Of a DNA stretch of 64,000 nt, positions 1-13,438 are shown in pieces. A model generated the notes under the pieces. That model was not told the origin of the DNA, did not search any database, and was given only the letters and a program-made list of their open reading frames with translations. The position numbers and the translations under genes were made by a program. Position 1 is the first letter of the stretch. The number at the start of each line of letters is the position of its first letter. The stretch comes from Branchiostoma floridae (Eukaryota; Chordata; Leptocardii; Amphioxiformes; Branchiostomatidae): NCBI RefSeq assembly GCF_000003815.2, contig NC_049985.1:25240494-25304493 (forward strand), given 5' to 3'.

Positions 1-277
1 GTGGCGGAGGCCAGGTGTGGGGAGCACATGGACAGGTCAAAGTTTCATTCCGAGATCTCGACGTGGATTGACATGAACAACATCTCAAGCGAAAACCTTC
101 GCAAAAGTCTGTGACATGCCACGTGGGTTAGAAGGAGTATACCATGAGGTTTAAACCAGTTGTAGTCCCTTTTTAACTTTAGCCCTTCACATATTCTTTT
201 TCAATTTTTCAAATGTAGTACAGCTGTTACGAAAGTAAGACAGCTGTTAGCATCTCCTCCACTCTATATATAGGTGG
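1..277. other. No gene recognised
   Basis: AT-rich single-copy-looking sequence left of the CACTA copy 1 target duplication. No exon with convincing splice sites was seen. Confidence 0.5.
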
Positions 278-1957
278 ATTCACTGCACGAAAACTCTAAT
301 TTCCAGGTGTTTCAAGGGACTTACACACCTGTGAAATGCTCTGTGTCCTGGCTGTGTACATGACTTTCCTGGTTCGGCGTGTAATGTCCCTGTTTTTTTC
401 TTACATACCTGGACACGCGCTTGTACAGGAATTTCTAGGACCCTTACACCAGACGTGTAGGGGGAATAGGCAGACATAGGCTTGGCGGCGCCTATTCTCA
501 AAGCCAAGCTTGGGTCGCGGGTTATTACTGTTTACCGGCAACTACTACCCCTGCAACCCAACCCAGCCTAGGCTATGCTTGGACAATTAATAAGCAAAAT
601 AAGGGGGAGTATAGGGGGTATTAAAGGGTTGGTATGTCTACCCGTGACATCGTCTGACAGAGCAAAGTGGAACAAAACACAACTAAAAAAAAGCAAACGG
701 CATCCCAATTTTTAGGAATACTATCAAGGTCAGAAAGAAACGTCTACAAAATACAAAAAAAAAAAAAAACAATCATAATTAATGAAGCTGTGATTTGTTT
801 GGCCCGATATTTCCAACTTATTTGGAAATCCTACGGTCGGCAAGTATTGAACGCCAAAGGCAGTAACTCTCAGGGGGCACAAGCGGGCCATTCATATTCA
901 TTTCTACATGTCGGAAAAAAATATGCTAGGGATAGATCTTGGTTTCTAAAAAGGAAAGTATGTCTTAAACCAAGGAGGTTTCAACTTCCTTGCTTAAACA
1001 AAGTCGTCATTTTCATTATATAAACAGCAAGTCGTTAGCCGGATGTGTATTGCATTGTCTAGCACAGACAAAGGCCACAAACGCCCAGCGTTCATTGAAT
1101 CATTCTTATTTTCTTCTTGAATTATTTTGCACTCACACTGAGATTCTGTTTCAACATACATAAATCTGAATTGCTGCAATTTAGACTTCTGGGTGTATCG
1201 CGATAATCAGTTACGTAATCAGCCCCCTTTGTATGAAGAGCTAGGAAAATAAACTAACCAAAGAAGTTTAATTTGGAAATTCGTAAACTAGTGATGTACG
1301 ATGTTTTTATAGCTGCAAATACAGAGTGCCTGTCGCGTCATAGCGAGGAAGTTGAACTAAAACGACGTTGGGCATAGGGAAAACATAGGACTGCGATCTG
1401 ATTTAGGGGCAGCTTTTTGTAAAAAGAATGGAGAGAACACGGGAAAAATACTGTCCATTTTCTTGGTTACCGTCTGTAACTTTGGCTACTGTCGACGCAC
1501 AATATACGTGAAATGATCTATGTCAAAATATAACCTCCTTGACTCGATGTACTAAATTGTTGTCCCGGATTATGTTCTTGATTGTACAAAATAAGTGAGA
1601 ACGTTGAACGTTAAATTTATACCGATGTTTCAAGCTGTTGATAATAACAGCGACATGTTCCACATCTTTCTAGGCAGGTATTGTTTTACGGTGAAATACG
1701 GGTAATCAGGCAGCTCAAACAACCTCCTTGACGTGATCGTAACAATAGACATGGCTGGTACTAGCGGTAGTTCACAGCTCTTTGAGTCCGTGCCCATGCA
1801 AATTCTTCAGAAAAAGCCAATAGAATTTCACCTCACACAATTATAGGGTCAACCCTTCGGCCAATCTACGCGACAGTCACAATTTTCAAATCCTTCAGTT
1901 GAGTTGGTATTGTGAAGTCGGCGTCTTTGCGGGTGGATGTGCGTTCTTGCTGTCTAA

Positions 1958-2260
1958 GTGTGTCTAGATACCAGGGCGCGTTGTCTGATGGTACCGAGGA
2001 ACATTGGTCATTATTTTACAGCAAGGAGTTTCTACTCAAGATCGCGGAACAGGACGTCAACTACAACTAATAATAAAAGGACCGCCGTTGGGCCAAAGTT
2101 CTCTCCCATGGCTTCATGGATCAAGGAGCTTCCGTATGCAACTGTAGCGATGATATTGCAGTCGGCATTTGACTTTGCTTTCGACGGAAATAATGTGGAA
2201 GAATATCGAAACGGCTCTCATGTTTGGGTAGTGAAACCACCCTCATCTAGGAACGACAAC
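1958..2260 (+). other. Unrecognised ORF kept open in CACTA copy 1 (partner of 51523-51906)
   Basis: Both CACTA copies keep an open frame of about 100 codons with nearly the same peptide ([19 protein letters not shown], then FSPMAS and [20 protein letters not shown]). The start differs between copies. I do not recognise the protein. Conservation may simply reflect recent common origin, because non-coding parts of the copies are similarly alike. Confidence 0.25.
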
Positions 2261-2274
2261 TGTATTACCTGGAC

Positions 2275-2712
2275 TCCCTTGCAGTCTTCGGAACAGGGCT
2301 GTTTTTTAGGGAGGGGGGGGGGGACGTTGTTCCGCGATTTTCAACGTTGACTATGTTCTTTTGTTTCGGGAAAGGGAGTTTGCCGAGGAAGGGAGTTTGA
2401 TGTGGAACTTCTGAGTTTGCCGTGATACTGATAGGCGAGTCTTTGCCCCGTCCGGAGACTGGCGCTATCACGGCAAACTCCCTTCCACACCAAACTCCCT
2501 TCCACGGCAAACTCCCTTTCCCGGCACAAGAGAACATACTCAACGGTNNNNNNNNNNNNNNNNNNNNNNNNNNNNNNNNNNNNNNNNNNNNNNNNNNNNN
2601 NNNNNNNNNNNNNNNNNNNNNNNNNNNNNNNNNNNNNNNNNNNNNNNGACCCCCCCCCCCCGCGACAAAAAAAAACCCCATCCCCGTTCCAAAAACTGCA
2701 AGGGAGTCCATG
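2275..2712. repeat. Inverted-repeat unit inside CACTA copy 1, with iterated AAACTCCCTT motifs
   Basis: The outer arms are GGACTCCCTTGCAGT on the left and its complement near ACTGCAAGGGAGTCC at 2697-2711. Inner arms include GGGAAAGGGAGTTTGCCG (2370-2387) and the complementary CGGCAAACTCCCTTTCCCGG. The motif CAAACTCCCTT is iterated. The same unit sits at 51908-52206 in copy 2. An N-gap of 100 falls inside this hairpin, as expected for a sequence that is hard to assemble. Confidence 0.6.
2548..2647. other. Assembly gap (100 N)
   Basis: Falls inside the inverted-repeat unit of CACTA copy 1. Further gaps are at 4538-4685 (148 N) and 7371-7580 (210 N). ORFs reported across them are not meaningful. 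Confidence 1.
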
Positions 2713-4685
2713 TACTACCCTGCATGCCGTCAAGAAGTGCATACTAGTAGCCTACGAAGACTAGAAGACAACAAGAGACCAGCCAGCATTCTATGACACA
2801 CAAAAGTCACTCGCGACTTCAACCTATCATACACACGAACAAACACTAACAAGCGTTCGTAGAACTCAACCTTCGTGAAATGGGCGAGGGTGTGGTGGTT
2901 GGAGGGTGTTTTTTATAGACATCTCAGGGGCTAGCCTTACAGAAAATGATACGTTCGATTGGCAAAAATTCTCGGAATTCTACAACTTTTCAAGTCACCA
3001 TGAGGGTTTTAGGTGATATTTGTAATAAAGTCTGAATTATGTTGAATAAAAGAATATCTAAGCCACAATAATTGATTTTTTAAAAATTGACTAAGAAAAT
3101 ATTTATCTTTTTGAATTCATTTGAATAGTTTTGAAACATTTTGAAAGTAACTGTACAAAGTATTTTTTTAGAATAATTGTGAAACCTCTGTGTCATTCTT
3201 TCACACTTACAAATATTTGTAAACTTTGCCAAATGGTAAAATTAATTAATTTCCCCCATAAAAGTAAGCTCTATTGTTGCCTCTGTATATCTTTAGATTT
3301 CACTGCTGGGCACTGGTGGGTCCTTTGTGTTGGGCCATTGTCGCATTGACACCCAACCATACTTTGCAAGGATGTGTGAATTGCTATCTTCCCAGCCCAC
3401 TGACCCATTTACAAAATGTTACAAAAAATCGTAGAAAATGGTAAATAATGGTAGAATGATGTTATCATTATTTAGAAACCATTAGAAGTATCTAATTCCA
3501 CACCATGAATATTTCCAAAGTTTTACAGGACTGGGGAAATATTTATAAAATTGAAATAATGTTAAAAATATTTCTGAAGTATCAAATGTTGATTCTAGAC
3601 ATATAATTACAAAAGTTTAAAATCAATTCTAAACAATGACAACAAACATCCGCACGATGACTTGGAATGGACTAACAAAGAGAGAAATATTAGCCTAACT
3701 GAGTTGTGTACTAGTATGTCCGATTGGTAAAAAAATCCCGGAATTGACAGCAAGTTTTCCGCGCGTACGCAATCGAATCATCCCTTTAGATGGTAATAAC
3801 AAGGGAAGGGTTGACGGATCAATATTGTCAATATTGACGACTTGATACATTGCATGGACGTTTCTACAAAGTGATATTATAAATTATAGTTTTTCTTTGT
3901 ACAGCCCCCTTTACAGATCATTATTGCCGACTTGTTGCTTGCAACGATGATGATGTAGCATTCTTTGTTTCACAATGCAGTCCACTACACTGTGCATCCT
4001 ATATGTCTAATGTACAATCCCTATAAACAATCTCATCAATGACTACAAGTTACTGTGAAAAACAAACCCTGCTTTGTTCAACAATGTATTGTACCGGTAG
4101 TAACTGTTACATGTACAACGCTTTTAAAACGTATAATATAGGCCCCTCTAAACAATATCATCATTGCCCTTATTCATTGCCCTTAATCTACAGATTATCA
4201 AATCTTATAGGAAACATTTACACCCCATCATGTATAATGTACTGTCCCTATAGTACCATTGTCTTGTAATCGTCTGGTATATATAAGTCGTGTTGTCCTC
4301 TATTGCGCAACTATGACCATTGGGGTCACTTCCTGTGGGGACGGGGCCCATGCACAACTGCAGAAACACGCTGAATGACGTAACTCCTAAATATAAACCA
4401 CTATTGCGCAATCGCCACGCTTAGCACACTACACACTATTTTTCAAGTAAAAACATCCCCTGCAAAACCGTCAGAAGCCACTAGGCAAACAAAAAACGCC
4501 TCGTACGTTAACTGAACCTTCTCAAGAGCTACCCACANNNNNNNNNNNNNNNNNNNNNNNNNNNNNNNNNNNNNNNNNNNNNNNNNNNNNNNNNNNNNNN
4601 NNNNNNNNNNNNNNNNNNNNNNNNNNNNNNNNNNNNNNNNNNNNNNNNNNNNNNNNNNNNNNNNNNNNNNNNNNNNNNNNNNNNN

Positions 4686-5045
4686 TAAGCTATCTGCATA
4701 CATACAGTCATTAACATCCATCAACCCCTTCTTGCATTATTCCTTCTCAAAACCTAAAACAAGAATTACTTTCACCGCCCCTGCGAAACCCTTAGGTGGC
4801 CAAAACTTACACACCTTACTATGCTTTTACACAGCTACCTAAGCACTTAAAAATAATCACCCAAACAAGTCCCAAACAAAAAATAGCAAAACCGGAAGTT
4901 CCGCTGCAGTACCATAACACGCCGCTAGAGCGCCCTGCCGTAACGCAATTCCTGCCATTCCTTTGTCATGTCTAATCCTACCCACATACCAAATAGCAAA
5001 ACCATCCATCCACGCGTTCCCTAGTTATCAGGTTGACAAACGACC
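4686..5045. repeat. Dispersed intron/intergenic repeat R1, inside CACTA copy 1
   Basis: Includes CATTAACATCCATCAACCCC and TTCCGCTGCAGTACCATAAC. R1 copies in this window share ordered blocks: ATTATGCAAATTAGG-type palindromes, a 'ctatctacat...atcatgac' block, TTCCGCTGCAGTACC and an end AACCTTCTTGGCGAAGGT. Confidence 0.5.
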
Positions 5046-5546
5046 CCCTCACATCAAAACAGCAGTGACTACAAATTGTCTTGTTTCAATATGAATAGAT
5101 ATATGGTGCTATTACAGAATAAAAAAATGCGAGCAAGAAACTGCCGAATAAATGGGGAGGGGGGCAAAATCTAGAAGAGGGAGGGGTGGCGTCAGTACTC
5201 TCGACGCCACTTTCCATGACAATAGGGATGCACTGGGGGAGGCAGACCGGGGAAATATAATTAGGTGATAATTGGCCGCTAATGTATGCATATGCACACA
5301 ATGCAACACAACGGCTCATGTCCTGTTGTGTAAGGTTGTTTCAAGGGGATCTGTAAGGGTATTTCAAGCCCTTTACACGTCCTGTACACAGAAATGGTTC
5401 GTTTCCGCGAGATTCTAGGACATGTAAAGGACTGTACACGTCTCGTTCGCAGGCATGAAACCTCCGGATTTTGAAGGACATGTATGATTTCCAGGAATGT
5501 ATAAGTCAGTTACCATCCTGGAAATGAGGCTTTTCATGCGGCGATT

Positions 5547-6819
5547 CGCACGTGCGTATATATTCACGTTCGTATGAGTTCCGCACGGAATTCTTAGCCA
5601 CTACCAGGCTTCACATGTCACTGGATTCTACAAATATAGACAGATAACATGCCAGATGGTCGCAAACCATAGTACTCGGCCAGCTAACTCCTACGGCATA
5701 ATATATATCTAGATTTGTCCAATTTCTACTTTTTTTTTCAGCGACCTGTGGAGTCTGGTAGAGGCTAAGACTTCCATACGGACTTGAACCCACCCTATGC
5801 AACTTAGTATAGTCCAACTGTCATATAATGTGCTCTCAAAGAACTGATACCTGAAGTAATACGACCTCTTTTCCACTGGACTCTGGAGTTGAGCACACCA
5901 TCAATGTATAAAGTACTAGCCCAGCACTGGGATATATTGTTTAGCAGCAGCATCAAGACCCTGCCTGATTTAATTCTAAGTAACCTATAAGGTGGCTAAT
6001 ACTAATTCCTTCAGTGAGGGTAGTGAGCTCACCGTCACGGGTATGGTCGGACATTTATTGGTTCATCAGACTCAACAACAGGACAACATCTGTTGAACAC
6101 ATCGGTTCATCAGTGTTGACAACTTCTGTTTACACATTATTGTTCTCTACTACCCCAAGCATGTCTTGCTACGAGGTGGCGACCGTTAACCTGGTTGCCA
6201 AATTGTTGCCATAACAATGTTGCAAAATCAACGACATTGGCGATGAATAAGTAACGCAGATACTTGAACATCAGCTAAGAGGGACAATAACTCACAATGA
6301 CGCTTACACAACAGCATGAACAACACAGCGACTTGGCTATATACATCACTAAAAAGTCAGTAGGTCTAATTTGCATAATTGTATATCAAGCTTAAATTCA
6401 TAACAGAACGTACACGAGCTCAGTATGCGCCACACAGGGGCCCAACTTTACACACACAGCTACTGAATCCCACAAGCAGTCACTCTGTGAGCACAGACAA
6501 TAGCGTAAGGGGCCGATCTCTCTCAAGATTGCATAGAGACTAGGTTAAGATACATGTGCAACTGAGCTCAAAAGCTATAGCAGAACCAGACCATACAGTA
6601 TAATTAACAACATGAGCGTCTTGAAGTCCGATAAGTGAGGGTAGGGTTGGGTGGGAAATATGACCGTACTCAGTGATGGAGAAGCCACGAATGACCTACA
6701 TGGGAGATGGGGGAAAGGTCAGAGGGTAAATGGGGTCACAGGGATAAACATCAGGGTAGGGGGACACGTGACTTGTCTGCTCAGCCGTCGGAAAACTTGA
6801 ATTCCTTCAGTGAGATACA
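5547..6819. other. No gene recognised, between two CACTA elements
   Basis: Short ORFs only, none with a recognisable motif. Several simple repeats. Followed by an R1 fragment. Confidence 0.5.
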
Positions 6820-7001
6820 AAACCCGCAAATACTGCTGCAGTACCATAGGAAACCGTCCAGTGGGCTCAAAATCTAGTCATTTCTTCAGAAAGCCCTAAG
6901 TTCAAACCAAATGTCATAGCAATCCAATCAAAGCTAAAGTTATGCTGTTAAAGTACAATTTTTGCTACACTACCAAAGACATAACCTTCTTTGCGAATCA
7001 C
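6820..7001. repeat. R1 repeat, 3' portion
   Basis: Contains TACTGCTGCAGTACCATAGG and ends ACATAACCTTCTTTGCGAA just before CACTA element 3, which therefore inserted at or next to the R1 end. Confidence 0.5.
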
Positions 7002-7831
7002 GTACACTGCCCGAAAACAAGAATTTCTGGCAATTTTTGGTTTCTTATACTACCGTGGAACTTGACATGTCCGGGTCGTATAAACGAATTTCTAGCCACG
7101 GTGTGTCCGGTGCCGAATATCCCCAATCATTGCCGGACATGGCCATGTCTGGTAGTTCGCGGTACACTCACACTGCGTGTCTTGAGAAGTGGTTCAGTGA
7201 ATGGGTAGCGTGTATTCAAGTGATAATTGCTCTCAATGTTTTTTAAAAGAGAATGGTACTGAAAACAGTATAGAAGTATCCATAGAATAAAGAAACGAAG
7301 AACTTCTTTCTCTGTATCTTATTTCCTGCATTAACAAACCTTATGATCCTGATAATTTAACATTTTAACGNNNNNNNNNNNNNNNNNNNNNNNNNNNNNN
7401 NNNNNNNNNNNNNNNNNNNNNNNNNNNNNNNNNNNNNNNNNNNNNNNNNNNNNNNNNNNNNNNNNNNNNNNNNNNNNNNNNNNNNNNNNNNNNNNNNNNN
7501 NNNNNNNNNNNNNNNNNNNNNNNNNNNNNNNNNNNNNNNNNNNNNNNNNNNNNNNNNNNNNNNNNNNNNNNNNNNNNNNNATTTGTAAAACATTGAGGAA
7601 GCTAGCTGAATTGCGAGTTAATTACAATAATTGTGGGTTATCTCCACATACATAAATTAGAACAAACATCGTGAATAAAACTAGGCTATTGAATCTCTGC
7701 ATAAATCTGCATACATGGTATTCCGACAGTTTAGTACACAAAGATATTGTTTGAAAAGAAGCTAGGCTAATACAGACGTACTAATAGTCTCTAACATTGT
7801 ACTAGTAGTCTCTAGGATACACTTTCGGACA

Positions 7832-8272
7832 CTAGTGGCCACTTGCATACAACAAATCTAATGCGCGTGGAATGAAGGATAACGCATGTCTTTTAGTCTT
7901 GCTTATCATTTTTGCACAATATGGTCTTCTGCTACGAAGACCGTAGTGAGTGTCCGCGGACCTGGTTAAGAATGCCCAGAGAGGAGAAGACTCATCCTGA
8001 AGGATATGTTCTAGAGTTCTCAGTGTAGCTCTCTCACGTCTACTAGCTAGTGTTGGGATAGAGTCAACAGGAAGTCCAATGATTCTCATACACCGCTTTT
8101 GAACAGATTCAAGAGAGTCCGAAAGATGATTTGGCAATCCTCCCCACACAGGGCTCGCGTACTCGAGGATAGGTCTAATTAACGTCAGGTAAATCTGGGT
8201 TAGGACGTCTACAGTTAGACCCGCTTTCTTAGCGTTTGACAGTTGAACATGACATTGTCTATTTCGTAACAT
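7832..8272 (-). pseudogene. LINE reverse transcriptase C-terminal fragment
   Basis: Encodes KAGLTVDVLTQIYLTLIRP, then LEYASPVWGGLPNHLSDSLE and VQKRCMRIIG, which is the typical end of non-LTR reverse transcriptases of the jockey/CR1/L2 kind. Upstream catalytic motifs are absent, so this is a 5'-truncated copy, as is usual for LINE insertions. It lies inside CACTA element 3. The reading frame of the fragment is intact for 146 codons, which suggests a moderately recent insertion. Confidence 0.85.
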
Positions 8273-9540
8273 TCTGTTCCGTTTGCTTGTTTACTGATCG
8301 TGCCGGGAAAAGTCGCGTTACTGGTTCTGAACACGCACGTTCCAATTCTGTAAATAATGTCCGATACGGAAGTAGCATCCTACAGTTAATTTGCAAGTTT
8401 GTTAAACTTTTGGGACTGAGATACCCATGGATGAAAATCTACACGCTATCGCGACACGCCTGACTTACTGGCTACAAAAATCCCGCCACCCTCCAAAAAA
8501 GAAAAATGCATACACATATATTGAAACTAAATGTATAGGTTGATGTTATGGTACCGTTCTGATTGTTTAGCTATCCGGCCAGACACAGGGTGTAGTTTAA
8601 TGATTATTCTATTTGTTTGAAGGATTTCTGCAAACACAAACAATTTCTATCAAAGCCTATGGAGCTTAGTAAAACATAAGAACTTCTTCTGTGATAGGTT
8701 ATTTATGATATATAACGATACACGACAAGCTCATGTTAGTGAACTAGAAAATAAGACATACAAATAGTATGTAATAAAGATTTTCAATATACATATAGGA
8801 GGTCAAAAGGAGCCTAAGGATGGGTCCCCTTGGTTTATATAAACAGAAAACACACACGCGTGACGCATAGGGTAGATAATTGAATGTGTTCTTTGTTAGG
8901 ATATGCAGGAAAGTAATACATGTATATATAGAAGCATTGTACGACAAACGAATGTCATTTTTTGTGGCAGGGAAGTTGATAACTATGCACGTCGGGGCCC
9001 TTGATTCGTAACGTTTTTATGCTTTGTGATAATGCTAGTTGAACCAAGGAGGTTTATATAGTTCACTATTGTTGTAGGATAGAGTAAACATTACGTTTAT
9101 TATCAAAGTGATGTCTGAAACCGTAAACAATTACAGCTGCACTTTGCCACCTAATACCGTGTGGGTATTGTTTGACTAACTGTATTGTTTGACTGTCTGC
9201 GAATTGCGACCATGTGACAATAAGTAGGGGGGGTCTTTAAATGGGTCAAAAATCGAAATTTTGAAATATGATCACGCCCACTTCAGGGGTGATTTATTGG
9301 GTCATTTGACAGACATTGTGCACAAAAATTGGGATCTAGCATGAAATAAACCCCCCACCCCACCCAAAAAACTATTTTGCATTATGTGCAATAGGGTACA
9401 GCCATATGGTGATTTAGAGGAATGCTTGCCGTCATATAACTGCCGAACGACGTGTGCTAGGACTACCAAACTTGTTAACTTTTGCTAAAATTTACTTGGC
9501 AACAAGTTTAAGAGAATAAATTAGATTTATGATATTTTTT

Positions 9541-9554
9541 GTTGCCATGGCAAC
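9541..9554. promoter_or_regulatory. Perfect palindromic RFX X-box in the left transposon arm
   Basis: The 14-base palindrome GTTGCCATGGCAAC fits the RFX-factor X-box consensus (GTTGCC, two bases, GGCAAC). Whether any RFX factor uses it here is unknown; it is part of the foldback arm and is repeated at 12065-12078. Confidence 0.45.
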
Positions 9555-12064
9555 CGGTTGATGACAGGCATATTTTACGAAATTCTCTACTTTCCGCTTG
9601 AACGTTGCGGTTTAATAATTTTCTTGGTAAACACTTTTGTTTCCTATAGCATTAACATCTTATATAACATAATGTAGCATTCATGATTAAATATTCATAA
9701 TTTATGCTAATTTGATGACGTAACTGGTCAAAATCCAAGATGGCAGCCCATGTCATAAGCGAAAATGGTAAAATAGGTTATTATCACTCGAATTTTGCCA
9801 CTACTTTGTAGTTTTTACCAAATACATTCCAATGGTAATTTGTAGTCCGTTCTTATTGTATTTTTGGGTTACATGTCGAAAATAATGTATTTTAAAACAT
9901 TTAAGTTTGACGATCCAAGATGAGGGTTCTCAAAGGATAGTTAAAATAGATTTGACTTCATTTTCTGACAAGGCATTAATATCAATTCGGATGCCATTGA
10001 CAACAAAAGTCTTACCTACCTTAGCAGACGTATAAGTTAGACACCCATATTTGCTAACTTTTTGTTTGATACCTTTAGGATACCATAATATAATGGGAAG
10101 TACCGGTTTAGATGGTTATCGCCCATAACACCATCTTAATGGCGTCATAATTACCCCATATTACTTCATAGAAGTAGAGACAGACGGTGTTGTCAAGACA
10201 CCAGAATTAAAGAAGTGATTAAGACTTATAAATACATAATCCCTGCAAATTTGGTGATCGTAGACCAAGCCGTTCGGATTTAGTGAGGGGAGGGTGCAAA
10301 ATGTGTGTTTTGTTGTCTTTTCAGTAACACTTTTACATTCTGTATGATATACCCAGTATGAAATCGATTGAAACAAATCCGTTAGGACGCAGTGAGAGCT
10401 CAGCGCAATCGCCGTCTAGTGGAAAGGGGGCTTATTAGCAAAGTTAATTTTTTTCTCCCTGAAAAATAACAACGGGGCACTAGGGCATTAGCTACATTAC
10501 CATTGCAGCAGATTGATAACATACATTTTAAATGAATAGGGAGAGTGACAGTGGTAGAGAAATCAAAGAGTGTACGTAATAATTACTTTCAATTACAACA
10601 TAGAAGTAAATCTGAATCACAACTAATGACAAAAAGATCTAACTCTAAATTGTTTGATGTCGGTAAGGTATTTCCTCCATCTAAATACTTCCAACTACCT
10701 ACAAAACTGCAGACAGTATATATATAGGTTGTGATATCAATGATCTAGTACCATTTGAGGCTGAGGTAGTGGGCCTTGGGAAAGTGACCACTGACATGGA
10801 TGTACGAGAGGCGTCACAGCAGATGTACCTTTTATGCCAAGTATTACCATGATACAGTATCTAAATCTCTGAGCACAATCAATAGAGGGTAGAAGACGTT
10901 CCTGAGGAAATGGTTTACTGAAAGCAGAAAGAGGCATGGACAGACAGAGAAGGAAAACCCAAAGACAGAATACAATGAGTTGTTTTAAAAAGAAAAGTGA
11001 ACTCGTATATACGCAGAGGACCCAGAGTAAAGGCAAACCCTGGAGAAACGAACAGAAGGTGGGGGTGACTAGGATATAAGACAAAGTAGAGACCCTGGAC
11101 TATACATGACAAATTCCAACAAAGCTTGGGCAAGCTGGGCTCTATTACTTTCCTTTCAAATTGGAAATGTACAAACATTTTCCAAGTAAGACCTTTCATC
11201 CACTGTTACTAGTACACAACAAGAGTTAGGGCACACAAATGACAGTGAGAGTAGCATAAAAGGCAGTACAGTAACGGCAGGGATGTAATTTATATAATAT
11301 ATTTACATAATTAACTATCTTACTAGCAATTTTACTGCGGATTTAATTGTTCAAAGTAAAAAAAAAAAATTTTGATGCAACTAACATGTACACCTTTCCA
11401 GGAAAAGTTATATTCAGATTTTGGCTCAATGTGAAATTTGGGTGCAAAAGTGTCGTTTGAGGCTGTTTTGAAAGCAGAAAAAGTAAATTATACACATGTA
11501 TTGGAAACATAACATTTTACATGGCAACTAGATCTATTGTATACTACCAGGAAAAGGTGTAGGCAATGGCAAAGACTTCTAGATTTAAAAAAAAAATGAC
11601 CACATGTAATGTGCCATATTTCACAAATGTGCATAGTACAGGCACTACTAGTGTCAAATTTGAAATCTATCTTCAAGTTAGCTATTCTTTGAGAAACCTC
11701 ATCTTGGATCGTCAAACTTAAATGCTTTAAATTGCATTATTTTTGACATATAACCACAAAATGCAATAAGATCGGACTACAAATATCCCTAGGAATGTAT
11801 ATAGTAAAAACTACAATATAATGGCAAAATTCGAGTGATAATAACCTATTTTACGATTTCGCTTATGACATGGGCTGCCATCTTGGATTTTTTACGTCAT
11901 CAAATTAGCATAAATTATCAATATTTAATCGTGAATGCTAAATGATATTTTATAAGATGTTGATGCTATATATATGAAACAAGAGTGTTTACCAAGAAAA
12001 CCATAAAACCGCAATGTTTAAGCCGAAATTAGAGAATTTTGTAAACTATGCCTGTCATCAACCC

Positions 12065-12078
12065 GTTGCCATGGCAAC
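12065..12078. promoter_or_regulatory. Perfect palindromic RFX X-box in the right transposon arm
   Basis: Mirror copy of the site at 9541-9554, conserved although neighbouring positions of the two arms have diverged. Confidence 0.45.
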
Positions 12079-12419
12079 AAAAATATCACAAACTTATTTT
12101 ATTCTCTTAAACTTGTTGCCAAGTAAATTTTAGGAGAATTCAACAAGTTTGGAGGTCCTCGCACACGTCGTTAAGCAGTTACATGACGGCAAGCATTCCT
12201 CTAAATCACCATATGGCTGTTCCCTATTGCATATAATGCAAATTAGTTTTTCGGGTGAGGTGGGGGGTTTATTTTGAGATACGACTTTACTTTTTGTATC
12301 CAAAGTCTTGTATTGATGGTGTTAACCATTTCCCAAGTGGGTGTCCAAAAATTTTGACTTTGCCATTTATCGACCCCCCCTACAATAAGCTGAATTCTGA
12401 GCTTACTTTGTCCGTCTTT

Positions 12420-13060
12420 ATGCAAATACGCATAAATCGCAGCCAATTGTATTCCACATTGCAGTTGGGTAGACCAATCAGCAAACGTGTTACGATTTTC
12501 AAATCTTTCAATCCCATCTTTCAGTTGGCATTCAGAGATGACCTTGTTTCCGTAAAGTAGTGCTTTCACCCAGCTCCTATCCCGATAGCAAAATGTTTGT
12601 ATGCACGCCAGACGGCCCCACGGCCAGTGAATAATGAGAGCTTGGAAATACTCTACGTCAAGATCGGACACCATCTTGCTGTGGAATTGCATCCAACTAC
12701 CAACACCATGGGACCTAGTTCTGTTTAGAAGGGTGACAACCGGTGCACCGAAGAGCCCAGCTGTTGTTTTGTGTGGTTTGAGTTTCAGCAAGAAAGGTCT
12801 TTGTCACTACGTCGAACGCGAGAAGGGCTAGCTGCTGCCGTTTCACGATGGACTGAATACTACTGTTATGCGAACTTTACACGCCTGGACAACAAAATTT
12901 GTGAGAGCAGGAATGCAGAAATCAAGAGATCTACAGGAGTTTATGTTATCAAATTGGAAGCGGCTATACAGTTAGTTGGGAGACTGCTTATGAAATTAGT
13001 GAAGACCCGGATGCTAGTGACCTATGGCAGCAGACCGACATATATTTGAAAGCGAAAAGA
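12420..13060. other. Overlapping unrecognised ORFs, possible decayed transposon coding sequence
   Basis: A minus-strand frame (about 12243-12791) contains DLDVEYFQALIIHWPWGRL and FENRNTFADWSTQLQCGIQL; a plus-strand frame (12771-13049) contains WTEYYCYANFTRLDNKICE. I recognise neither. They lie inside CACTA element 3, outside the foldback element, and might be remains of its genes. Confidence 0.2.
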
Positions 13061-13438
13061 GCGACGAAGCCCACCAGGAGCAGTCCAAAATAGTTAAGAA
13101 TAAAACAAACAAGTGCTTTAAAAAAGCTGGCATTTTGCCAAGGTTTGCGTGTGTACACGGTTTTTTCTAGTTATTGGAATGTGCTGAAACTATTGTTTAT
13201 ATTAAATGGATGTAAAAGGAAACAAGAACAATTGAAAATCACTCTCCCCTGGACTCGATCCCGGACCGTAGCTCTGCAAATCAGGCTGACGTCAGAGGTA
13301 TTTGTGTAGTGACCCCTGAACCCGGAAGTCACTTCCCCGGTGCATCATAGCGCACTTTTCAGAAAATGATATCTCAGCAATCGTTTACCCCTGCTTTAAC
13401 ATTTTTACATTGTCACGGTCTCCATAGTACATACTACA

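Larger units (their letters stand above)
281..5543. mobile_element. CACTA/EnSpm-like DNA transposon, copy 1 (non-autonomous or decayed)
   Basis: The left end is CACTGCACGAAAACTCTAAT. The right end, read in reverse complement, starts CGCCGCATGAAAAGCCTCAT, with two substitutions in the CACTG end. The element is flanked by a 3-bp duplication ATT (278-280 and 5544-5546). Copy 2 matches it closely from about 281-2830 and 5070-5540, while the middle (about 2880-5060) is different sequence. CACTG/CACTA ends with a 3-bp target duplication are the hallmark of the CACTA (EnSpm/CMC) superfamily. No transposase was recognised. Two N-gaps lie inside. Confidence 0.8.
9225..12381. mobile_element. Foldback DNA transposon with ~750-bp inverted arms (hAT-like ends)
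   Basis: The left arm (about 9225-9990) and right arm (about 11640-12381) are inverted copies. Ends read TAGGGGGGGTC on the left and, in reverse complement, TAGGGGGGGTC on the right. The 7-8-bp direct repeat ACAATAAG flanks it (217-224 of the 9-kb block and 12382-12389). A short target duplication of 8 bp and such ends suit the hAT group, but this assignment is tentative. The 1.6-kb centre has no recognisable transposase. Both arms carry a perfect RFX X-box palindrome. It is nested in CACTA element 3. Confidence 0.7.

Noticed and set aside
667-1023. 118-codon ORF in CACTA copy 1
   Set aside because: Lysine runs come from poly-A tracts, and the frame is not kept in copy 2.
2265-2796. Several ORFs crossing 2548-2647
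   Set aside because: They read through 100 N and through an inverted repeat; the peptides are artefacts.
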